From an uncultured Collinsella sp. (GTDB lineage: Bacteria; Actinomycetota; Coriobacteriia; Coriobacteriales; Coriobacteriaceae): a stretch of DNA of 45,374 nucleotides. The notes beneath the pieces are model-generated. The model saw only the letters and a program-made list of their open reading frames with translations, did no database searches and was not told the origin of the DNA. Shown here in pieces: positions 24,492 through 32,000 of this stretch; the stretch's first letter is position 1; every line of letters starts with the position of its first letter. The stretch lies in NCBI GenBank assembly GCA_902492755.1, contig CABUNB010000019.1, forward strand, positions 1-45,374, given 5' to 3'. The position numbers and the translations under genes were made by a program.

Positions 24492-25154
24492 ATGGGTCGC
24501 AATAAATATCCCGAGGAGACGGTCGCGAAGATTCTCGACGCGGCACTGGAGCTATTCTGTGCACAGGGTTATGAGGGGACGAGCATTCAAGATATCGTTG
24601 ACCGTCTCGATGGCATGACCAAGGGCGCTGTCTATCATCACTTCAAGAGCAAAGAAGAGATTTTCAACGCCGCGTTTGATTGGGCGATGACTCCGATTGT
24701 TGAGCACCGTCGCTCGATGCTTGGCGTCGGTAATATGACCGGCGCCCAAAAGCTAAAAAGGCTTTACGCTCCCGAGTCCGTTGTTCCGCAAATTGAGCTA
24801 TGGGCACGTATGCGTCCTGCAGCAGATCCGGTAAAAAGCTCGCGTCTACTGGCGATGCAGTATCAGGGCTCATTTGACGAGTCGGCCGATGGCTGTCTCT
24901 TGCCAGTGATCGAGGAGGGCATCGCCGACGGCTCCATTGCGTGCGAATGCCCGCGCGAAGCGGCGGAGGCCGTATCGTTGTTGGCGAATCTTTGGCTGCT
25001 GCCACTGTTTCGTCCGCTCGAGCCCAAGGATCGAATGCTCGCTCGCGCTCAATGTTTGGCGCAGATGGCCGCCGCGGTGGGACTCGATTTGGGTGAGGAA
25101 GTGCTCCAGACAACGGCACGGATTTGGGACGTATGGGACCGTGCCGGGTGGTAA
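24492..25154 (+). CDS. TetR/AcrR family regulator of the adjacent MFS exporter
   Basis: The 220-residue protein has an N-terminal TetR helix-turn-helix: ILDAALELFCAQGYEGTSI, then MTKGAVYHHFKSKEEIF. The rest is a ligand-binding domain without further motifs. ATG 24492 gives the usual N-terminus; a GTG at 24456 would add 12 residues. It lies directly before an MFS exporter gene, and two matching operator-like sites lie between them, so it should repress that exporter and perhaps itself. Confidence 0.88.
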   Translation: MGRNKYPEETVAKILDAALELFCAQGYEGTSIQDIVDRLDGMTKGAVYHHFKSKEEIFNAAFDWAMTPIVEHRRSMLGVGNMTGAQKLKRLYAPESVVPQIELWARMRPAADPVKSSRLLAMQYQGSFDESADGCLLPVIEEGIADGSIACECPREAAEAVSLLANLWLLPLFRPLEPKDRMLARAQCLAQMAAAVGLDLGEEVLQTTARIWDVWDRAGW

Positions 25155-25159
25155 TATAG

Positions 25160-25241
25160 ATACCAACGGTATGTAATTGATTTGTGAGGGCAGCTCCGGC
25201 TGCCCTTTTCAAGTCGATAAATACATACTAGCGGTATGTAT
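25160..25241 (+). promoter_or_regulatory. Two TetR operator-like sites before the MFS gene
   Basis: The consensus ATACYARCGGTATGTA occurs at 25160-25175 (ATACCAACGGTATGTA) and 25225-25240 (ATACTAGCGGTATGTA), 65 bases apart. The second lies in a perfect palindrome ATACATAC-N5-GTATGTAT (25221-25241), ending about 13 bases before the start codon. They are the obvious targets of the upstream TetR protein. Confidence 0.75.
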
Positions 25242-25254
25242 GGGGGGCGGACTT

Positions 25255-26517
25255 ATGGCTGGGCTGAGAGACGTCGGCGTCTCGTTGAAATCAAAAACAA
25301 TGCGGTCAATCAGGCTCGCGGAACTTCTGGTTGCACAGCTGTGCACGTATTCGATGCTGTCGGCGCTGTGCTTTGCGTATCCACTTTACTTGTTCGATTG
25401 CAGTGGATCGTCAACGTTATATGGCGTCGTCGTGGCGATAGCGTTCATACCCGGCGTACTTGCAACTCCGGTTGGCGGAATCTTGGCGGATAGGGGAAGA
25501 CATCGCGAGGTCCTCGTGGCCCTCGGCATTGCTCTGATGGCTGCATCACTGCTGTCTATCCCCATGAAGCACTCATTGCCTCTTGCGGTCGTCGTAGTTG
25601 CGATACTTTGTGTTCAATATGGCGTTCAATCGCTGCTAAAGCCAATGCTCCAAATTGAGACGGTGCGCATGGCGGGTGAAGAGAAGGTTGAGCGGGCCAC
25701 TGCATTGGTTTCGCAGGTGACCATGGTGAGCAATATCTTGGGTCCTGTGGTCGGGACGGCAGTCTATGGGTGCTTTGGCATCGATGCTCTTTGCACAATC
25801 GCGTCGGTAACGTTTGCGATTTCAGCTCTGTTGTTTGGTGGCGTACTCAAGCAAAATGCCTCATCTGAAACGATGGGAGACGGCGCGACTCGTACGACAT
25901 GCCGAAACGATTTTCGGGAGTCGATTCGGTATCTGTTGCAAAACGCATCATTGGTCGCTGTGATTTTGCTTGCGGCCGTTTTGAACCTTGCGTTGGTTGG
26001 GCTAACGATTGGCGCTCCCATTATTGTTACAAAGCATCTCGGCATGCAATCGTCCTGCGTTGGGATAGTTGAGGTTGCTATGGGCTTGGGTGGTCTTGCC
26101 GGCAGTGGCATGGTCGGCATTTGGCCGCATCGCTTTTCTTTCAATGGCATATGTCGATATGTTGCGATGATCTGTTTTGGAGTCGCACCGATTATTGTCG
26201 CGCAACTGTTCGGCGCAGATGCATGCGTGTTCACCGTGTTTGCGGTTGGTTCGGCATGGGTCATGGTGTGGGCAAGCATTGCGTCGGTTGAAATCATCGC
26301 GTTTGTTCAGCGGGCAGCGCCGACTGAGCTCTGCGGAAAAGTGCTTTCGGTCGTTTACATGGTCCTTTCCTGCGCAACACCTATCGGCCAATTGGCGTAC
26401 GGGGTTGCATATGATCGATGGACACCGGCGATTGTATTCGCAGCTATGTTGGCGGTGCTGACGTTGACGACGGCGCTGTTTTATCGGCTGAAAAATCGCT
26501 TGCGGCGATTGCCTTAA
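25255..26517 (+). CDS. MFS transporter (probable drug/metabolite exporter)
   Basis: From ATG 25255 (GGGGGG about seven bases upstream) the product has 420 residues and about twelve membrane helices. The loop ILADRGRHREVLVALG between helices 2 and 3 is the major-facilitator motif A equivalent. Sequence and TetR control suggest efflux of a toxic compound; the substrate is unknown. Longer starts (25240 or TTG 25177) would place the operator palindrome inside the coding region and are rejected. GC content is lower than in the neighbours downstream. Confidence 0.85.
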   Translation: MAGLRDVGVSLKSKTMRSIRLAELLVAQLCTYSMLSALCFAYPLYLFDCSGSSTLYGVVVAIAFIPGVLATPVGGILADRGRHREVLVALGIALMAASLLSIPMKHSLPLAVVVVAILCVQYGVQSLLKPMLQIETVRMAGEEKVERATALVSQVTMVSNILGPVVGTAVYGCFGIDALCTIASVTFAISALLFGGVLKQNASSETMGDGATRTTCRNDFRESIRYLLQNASLVAVILLAAVLNLALVGLTIGAPIIVTKHLGMQSSCVGIVEVAMGLGGLAGSGMVGIWPHRFSFNGICRYVAMICFGVAPIIVAQLFGADACVFTVFAVGSAWVMVWASIASVEIIAFVQRAAPTELCGKVLSVVYMVLSCATPIGQLAYGVAYDRWTPAIVFAAMLAVLTLTTALFYRLKNRLRRLP

Positions 26518-26577
26518 CGCGCTGGGGCACCGTTGCCCTGCGGAAGCGAATGTCCAGGCGCGTTGGAACACCCTTGT

Positions 26578-26635
26578 ATGGGCATGCCTCTCTTTCGTCT
26601 AAAATATCGTGCAGACGAAAGAGAGGCATGCCCAT
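26578..26635 (+). promoter_or_regulatory. Perfect 23-bp inverted repeat covering the HAD gene start
   Basis: The left arm 26578-26600 and right arm 26613-26635 are perfectly complementary over 23 bases, with a 12-base A/T-rich loop (26601-26612). The right arm contains the ribosome binding site GAGAGG (26621-26626) and reaches into the start codon (26634). In mRNA it would hide the start site; if transcription began inside the loop the site would be free. Confidence 0.85.
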
Positions 26636-27491
26636 GATCAAGATGTTTGCGAGTGACTTAGACGGAACGCTGCTGAACGCCCTGCACGAGGCAGATGGGA
26701 CTATCCGCCGCGCCATTCGCGAGCTGACTGAGGCTGGCCTGCACGTGGTTCCCGCGACTGGACGCTCGACGTTGCCGATCGGCGAGCATGGCTTTACGGG
26801 GCTGGCGCTCGATGCCTGCTGCTCCAATGGGTCCATCGTGCGCGACAGCCATGGAGAGGTGCTCAAGACCTGGACCATCGACCCGCAGGTTACCGAGGAG
26901 CTGCTCAAGGCGTTCCCGGACATTTGTTTTGATTGCTCCACGCCCGATGGCATGTTCTCGAGCGGTTCGTTCGAGATGCATCAAGCGGGCTTTAAAAAGG
27001 ACAGCCCCGTCAAGCGTATTGTGATGCGCGGCATGCGTGCGCGTGGCGGGTACCACGAGGAACAGTATTTCGACCAGTCGATCGGTGACATCCTGCGTCA
27101 CGATGTATGCAAGATCAATTGTCGCGTGACCTCGCCCGAGCTTGAGCGCGACCTTAAGGCGTACCTTGCCGAGCGCTCGGACCGCGTGGTCAACGCGCCG
27201 TTCGATCCGGTGATGTTTGAGATCACGGACGTGGCGTGCAACAAGGGCGAGAGTGTGGCCTGGCTAGCGGGCTACTACGGTATTGCCGAGGACGAGGTCG
27301 CGGTCTACGGCGACGGCGGCAACGACATCGCCATGCTCAAGCGTTTCCGCCACAGCTATGCGACCAAAAACGGCAGTGATGCAGCTAAGGCCGCCGCGAG
27401 TGCGACCATCGGCAGCTGCATGGTCCACGCCGTCCCCAAACACATGCTCGCCACCATGCATAAGCAGAACTCCCGCACCATAATCGAATAA
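26634..27491 (+). CDS. Cof-type HAD-IIB family hydrolase
   Basis: The 285-residue protein is a haloacid dehalogenase superfamily phosphatase of the Cof type. Motif I is ASDLDGTLL (nucleophile Asp), motif II is PATGRS, motif III the Lys in ACNKGESVAWL and motif IV GDGGNDIAML; the C2B cap lies between. Such enzymes dephosphorylate sugar phosphates, flavin or pyridoxal phosphates with low specificity. ATG 26634 has GAGAGG at seven bases; ATG 26628 is too close to it. The start lies in a perfect inverted repeat. Confidence 0.92.
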   Translation: MIKMFASDLDGTLLNALHEADGTIRRAIRELTEAGLHVVPATGRSTLPIGEHGFTGLALDACCSNGSIVRDSHGEVLKTWTIDPQVTEELLKAFPDICFDCSTPDGMFSSGSFEMHQAGFKKDSPVKRIVMRGMRARGGYHEEQYFDQSIGDILRHDVCKINCRVTSPELERDLKAYLAERSDRVVNAPFDPVMFEITDVACNKGESVAWLAGYYGIAEDEVAVYGDGGNDIAMLKRFRHSYATKNGSDAAKAAASATIGSCMVHAVPKHMLATMHKQNSRTIIE

Positions 27492-27521
27492 TGTGACAAA
27501 GGGACTGCGCCTTTGTCACAT
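27491..27521. repeat. Dispersed hairpin, copy 4
   Basis: ATGTGACAAAGG (27491-27502) and CCTTTGTCACAT (27510-27521) form a perfect 12-bp stem with loop GACTGCG. It begins on the last base of the HAD stop codon. Confidence 0.85.
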
Positions 27522-27566
27522 GGGAGATACCGGCTTTTGGCGTATAGGACTGTCACACTTTCGCTA

Positions 27567-27784
27567 CCAACAAATTTCGAGTTATTCGGCCTGTCGGAGG
27601 TCGTTAAATGGCTAGAGATGCCCTCTCGGGAACATTCATGCCTCTAATGGTGTTTGATTCGGTGACGTAAGTGCGCAAATGGGCATGTATACGCTCAAAT
27701 AAGGACAAAAACCCTCAGATAATCCCGGCGGTGCATTTATACAAAACCAGTAGCGTGGCCGAATAACTCGAAAAATGTAGTTGG
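27567..27784. mobile_element. 218-bp segment bounded by inverted repeats (MITE-like, no gene)
   Basis: A 17-bp perfect inverted repeat, TTTCGAGTTATTCGGCC (27575-27591) and 27757-27773, brackets 165 bases. The homology extends imperfectly outward to CCAAC (27567) and GTTGG (27784). No coding frame is convincing inside and no target-site duplication is clear. It could be a non-autonomous element or a long-stem RNA. Confidence 0.5.
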
Positions 27785-27797
27785 CAGTTCGGCGACA

Positions 27798-27842
27798 AGC
27801 TCGGGTATGGCAAAGGAACTGCTCCTTCGCCATACCCGAGCT
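27798..27842. repeat. Dispersed hairpin, copy 5
   Basis: A 20-bp stem with one mismatch (27798-27817 with 27823-27842) has loop ACTGC. The inner part (CAAAGGAACTGCTCCTTCG) matches copy 4, but the outer arms (GCTCGGGTATGG and complement) are different, so pairing rather than sequence is kept. Confidence 0.85.
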
Positions 27843-27858
27843 CCGATCTTCTGAAATG

Positions 27859-27898
27859 CGAACAAACATTCGCATATCTAACTGCGCTTTGATAGAAT
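27859..27898 (+). promoter_or_regulatory. Promoter with LexA-box-like palindrome before the 41-codon gene
   Basis: CGAACAAACATTCG (27859-27872) fits the Gram-positive SOS-box core GAAC-N4-GTTC with one change (ATTC) and has matching outer C and G. It overlaps a -35-like TTCGCA (27869-27874), which is 18 bases from a -10-like TAGAAT (27893-27898). LexA binding there would block the promoter. Transcription should start near 27905. Confidence 0.5.
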
Positions 27899-27908
27899 CG
27901 GTATCGTT

Positions 27909-28150
27909 GACGGCAGTTCCATGTGCCGGGCAGCGCCCTCCATTTGATGGGAGGTGATGCCCATGACCGATTTGATTGATTTCGTGAGACTTCTGACCGC
28001 CGTGGTCTCGTTCTTCACGGCGCTTGTCGGCCTTTCCGAGGCACTCAAGCAGCGTTCGAAGCGCAACAGAAGGGGTCGCCGCCGCTAAGGCGTTGACCCC
28101 CTAATGCAAACAACGGCGCTGCCCAGCCAGCTACAACTTGGGCTGCCGTC
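27909..28150 (+). other. Long-range complementary segments at the two ends of a predicted small mRNA
   Basis: GACGGCAG (27909-27916) and GGGCAGCGCC (27928-27937), close to the predicted 5' end, are exactly complementary to CTGCCGTC (28143-28150) and GGCGCTGCCC (28115-28124) after the stop codon, in nested order. The 3' segment can instead fold locally (ACGGC 28113-28117 with GCCGT 28145-28149; GCCCA 28121-28125 with TGGGC). Such 5'-3' folding is known from type I toxin mRNAs. Confidence 0.55.
27963..28088 (+). CDS. 41-residue membrane peptide, candidate SOS-controlled type I toxin
   Basis: This small gene has a very strong ribosome binding site, GGAGGTGAT (27950-27958), with nine bases complementary to the 16S rRNA end and ideal spacing. 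The peptide begins MTDLIDFVRLL, continues with a hydrophobic segment (about residues 5-24: FVRLLTAVVSFFTALVGL) and ends in a basic tail of Arg and Lys (30-41). One short membrane helix plus a positive tail is the layout of type I toxins such as TxpA, Fst or TisB, though I recognise no specific family. Context supports regulation: a LexA-box-like promoter and complementary 5' and 3' mRNA ends. It could also be a small membrane protein of another kind. Confidence 0.6.
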   Translation: MTDLIDFVRLLTAVVSFFTALVGLSEALKQRSKRNRRGRRR

Positions 28151-28216
28151 GACACTATTCTACCCACGAATGACATTTTGGACAATCGGTAATGCCGCTC
28201 CAAAAGCCAGGCGGGT

Positions 28217-28245
28217 TGTGACAAAGGGACTGCCCCCTCGTCACA
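28217..28245. repeat. Dispersed hairpin, copy 6
   Basis: TGTGACAAAGGG (28217-28228) and CCCTCGTCACA (28235-28245) form a slightly imperfect stem around the shared ACTGC-type loop. It lies between the small peptide gene and the next TetR gene. Confidence 0.75.
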
Positions 28246-28273
28246 TTCCAAATATTGCCTTTACGTGTTGGTA

Positions 28274-28315
28274 CACACGGTGTGCAATAATACTCGCACT
28301 GTGCAATAGCGCACA
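28274..28315 (+). promoter_or_regulatory. Cluster of palindromes before the activase operon
   Basis: CACAC-G-GTGTG (28274-28284) and TGTGC-N6-GCACA (28300-28315) are perfect small palindromes, and TGTGCAATA is repeated directly at 28281 and 28300. They lie 20-60 bases before the TetR start and are likely autoregulatory operators; no clear -35/-10 pair could be assigned. Confidence 0.5.
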
Positions 28316-28337
28316 GGCTGAGTAACAAGGAGGACGC

Positions 28338-29048
28338 TTGTCCCAGCTCGAGAAATGCGACCGCCGGTCCCTTCGCTCGCAGCGTGCCCTTCGCCAGGCA
28401 CTTGCCAGCGAGCTTGCCGAAAGCGGCGACCTTTCGCGCATTAATGTCGCGTCGCTCACCGAGCGCGCTGGCCTTACGCGCCGCACGTTCTATTCGCACT
28501 ACCGCGATATCCCCGACTTTATCAATCAAATCGAGGACGGCTTGCTGGCCGAGATCCGTGAGCGCATTGAGCTCATCACCGCAGCTCAGCTGCCCGATCT
28601 CTATCACAACATCGATGAGCTCGAGCCGGCGCCCGGTTCGGTTGAGCTGCTGCGTTATCTTGCGGCCAACCGCGACTTAATCGGTGCGCTGCTGGGTCCG
28701 GGCGGCGACCAGGCCTTCATTAAAAGGATCATCGACACCGCGCGTGAGGCTGTGGTGCCGCGTGCGCAGACGGGCATTTTGGGCCTGGCGCTGGGCACGT
28801 TCTTTGACTACTACGTCACCTACGTCGTGAGCGCCGAGGTCGGCATGATTCAGCGTTGGTTTGAGCGTGGGCTCACCGAATCGCCCGAGGCCATGGCACG
28901 CATTATGACGGTGCTCGCTTTTGTGCGCCCTGGTGACCTGTATGGCCAACCCATCGATATCAACGTGCCGGAATACGGCATGAAGCTATTGAACTTGCAG
29001 CTCGAGGACGCGGCCGACACCGTCGCAACCGTCGAGTCCAACAACTAA
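28338..29048 (+). CDS. TetR family regulator of the activase operon
   Basis: The 236-residue protein starts at TTG 28338, five bases after AAGGAGG (28327-28333). Its N-terminal helix-turn-helix is seen in RINVASLTERAGLTRRTFYSHYRDIPDFI, a TetR pattern close to those with a TetR_C-type C-terminal domain (about residues 80-190). It lies 11 bases before the 1596-residue activase gene and is surely co-transcribed. It probably represses this operon in response to an acyl-CoA or related metabolite; the ligand is inferred only. Confidence 0.88.
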   Translation: MSQLEKCDRRSLRSQRALRQALASELAESGDLSRINVASLTERAGLTRRTFYSHYRDIPDFINQIEDGLLAEIRERIELITAAQLPDLYHNIDELEPAPGSVELLRYLAANRDLIGALLGPGGDQAFIKRIIDTAREAVVPRAQTGILGLALGTFFDYYVTYVVSAEVGMIQRWFERGLTESPEAMARIMTVLAFVRPGDLYGQPIDINVPEYGMKLLNLQLEDAADTVATVESNN

Positions 29049-29059
29049 GAGGAGAGACA

Positions 29060-32000
29060 ATGAGCAAACTCGTCGAGGGCATCAAGGACCGTGTGGTCGC
29101 TGCCGCACGCGAGGCCGCGCCTGCCGTGGTGGACGCTGCGCAGAAGGCCGCGACCGCTGCTGCCGAGAAAGTTGCCGAGGCTGTTGCCGATGCCAAGAAC
29201 GCGGCAGGGGAGACGCTCACCGCTGACGCAGCCACGCCCAACGTTGCCGAGTCCGTAACCGCCATCGCTGCCCACGCCCCCGAAGGCGCGATCTTCAACC
29301 CCGAGAACGCTCGTGGCAACCTGCACCTGGGCATCGACGTGGGCTCCACCACCGTCAAGCTCGCCGTGCTCAATGACGACAACCAGATCGTCTACGCCAA
29401 GTACCAGCGCCACCACACCGACGTCCGTGCCTGCGCCCGCGACCTGTTCGAGGGCGCTGCGACCGTGCTGCCGGCTGCCCAAATGACCTGCGCCATCACC
29501 GGCTCGGGCGGTCTGCTGCTGTCCCAGTGGCTCGACTTGGAGTTTGTCCAGGAAGTCATCGCCAGCAAGCGTGCCGTCGAGACCCTCATCCCGGCCACCG
29601 ACGTCGCCATCGAGTTGGGCGGCGAGGACGCCAAGATCATCTACTTCGATAACGGCATCGAGCAGCGCATGAACGGCACCTGCGCCGGCGGCACGGGCGC
29701 CTTCATCGATCAGATGGCCACTCTGCTGCACACCGACGCGAGCGGCCTCAACGAGCTCGCGGCCAACGCCACCACCATCTATCCCATCGCCAGCCGTTGC
29801 GGCGTCTTTGCCAAGACCGACGTGCAGCCGCTCCTCAACGAGGGCGCCCGCCCCGAGGACGTCGCCGCTTCCATCTTCCAGGCCGTCGTGACCCAGACCA
29901 TCTCGGGCCTGGCGTGCGGCCGTCCCATTCGCGGTAACGTCGCCTTCCTGGGCGGCCCGCTGCAGTATCTCTCCGAGTTGCGCCACCGCTTCTACCTCAC
30001 GCTCAACCTGGACGAGGAGCACCGCATTGTGCCCCAAAACGCCCACCTGTTTGTGGCGAGCGGCGCTGCCATGGCGCACGAGTCCAACAAGCTCAGCACG
30101 TTCCCGCAGCTTATCGAGGCCATCGACAGCTTGGGCGACACGCAGGGTGCTGAGGTCGAGCGCCTGGATCCGCTCTTTGCCACCGACGAGGACTTTGCTG
30201 AGTTCAAGAACCGCCACGACCAGGAAGTCGTCCCCAAGGGCAAGCTCGAAGGCTACACCGGCCGCGTGTTCATTGGCATCGACGCCGGTTCCACCACCAT
30301 GAAGGCCGCACTCGTGGGCGAGGACGGTCAGCTGCTGCACACCTGGTACGGCAACAACAACGGCGACATCCTAGGCACGGCCAAGGTCATCATGGCCGAT
30401 TTCTACAACCACATCCCCGCGGGCTGCACCATCGGCCACGTGACCACCACGGGCTACGGCGAGGCGCTGCTCATCGAGGCCCTCAAGGCCGACTCCGGCG
30501 AGATCGAGACCGTCGCGCACCTGCGCGGCGCCAAGGCATTCCTGCCCGGTGTCGAGTTTATCCTGGACATCGGCGGCCAGGACATGAAGTGCCTGCGCGT
30601 GAAGGACGGCGTCATCGAGCACATCATGCTCAACGAGGCCTGCTCATCGGGCTGCGGCAGCTTTATCGAGAGCTTCGCCGTGTCCATGAACATGGACGTG
30701 CGCGCGTTCGCCGATGCCGCCATCCATGCCAAGGCCCCGGTCGATTTGGGCAGCCGCTGCACGGTCTTTATGAACTCGCGCGTCAAGCAGGCGCAAAAGG
30801 AAGGTGCCACGGTGGGCGACATCGCGGCCGGCCTGTCCTATTCCGTCATCAAGAACGCCCTGTTCAAGGTCATTAAGCTGCGCGACCCCAAGGAGATTGG
30901 CAGCCAAGTGATCGTCCAGGGCGGCACCTTTATGTCCGACGCCACGCTGCGCGCGTTTGAGCAGCTCACCGGTGTTCATGCCGTGCGTCCCGACATCGCC
31001 GGCTGCATGGGCGCCTACGGTGCGGCCCTGCTCGCCCGCGATCGCGCCGGCGCCGACGGCACCTCGACCATCCTTTCGGCTGAGGACATCGCGCACCTCA
31101 CCGTGACGCAAAAGCATGTCCGCTGCGGCCGTTGCTCCAACAACTGCCAGCTCACCGTCAACGACTTTGGCGGCGGCAGGCGCTTCATTACCGGCAACCG
31201 CTGCGAGAAGGGCGCCGGCCACAAAAAGCAAAAGACCGAGGCCCCCAACCTCTTCAAAAAGAAAAACGAGCTGCTCTTTAACCGCGAGGTTCTGAGTCCC
31301 GACGAGGCCCCGCGCGGCACCGTGGGTATCCCGCGCGCACTCAACATGTACGAGAACTACCCCTTCTGGCATGCGTTCTTTACGCGCTTGGGCTTTAGCG
31401 TGCAGCTGTCCGACCAGTCGAGCAAAAAGACCTACCAGGCGGGCATCGAGTCCATGCCGTCCGAGAGCGTGTGCTATCCGGCCAAGATGAGCCACGGCCA
31501 CGTGATGAACCTCATCGACCGCGACGTCGACTTTATCTGGATGCCGTGCGTGCGCTGGGAGCGCAAGGAGGACCCGACGGCTGGCAACTGCTATAACTGT
31601 CCCATCGTCATGAGCTACCCCACGGCGCTAGCGCTCAACGTCGATGAGATTCGCGAGCAGAACATCGAGTTTCTGTATCCGTTTGTGCCCTATCACGACA
31701 AGACCGAGCTCAAGCGCCGTCTGTACCAGGTGCTCGCCGTCGACCGCGTGGCCGATGCCGAGGCTGGTCGCGGTCGCGTGCGTGGACCCAAGATCACGCG
31801 CTCCGAGGTCGATGCCGCCGTCAACGCTGCCTTTGAGGCCGATGCGCGTTTCCACGAGGACATCCAGACCATGGGCGAGGAGGCTCTTAAGTGGGTCGAG
31901 GACCACGGCGGTCACGGCATCGTGCTCGCCGGTCGTCCCTACCATAACGACCCCGAGATCAACCATGCCCTGCCCGAGCTTATCTCGAGCTTTGGCTTTG

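Noticed and set aside
27575..27773. Complete insertion sequence
   Set aside because: No transposase frame and no target duplication; kept only as a MITE-like candidate.
29045..30340. 431-codon minus-strand frame opposite the activase start
   Set aside because: Antisense shadow of an intact gene with all family motifs.
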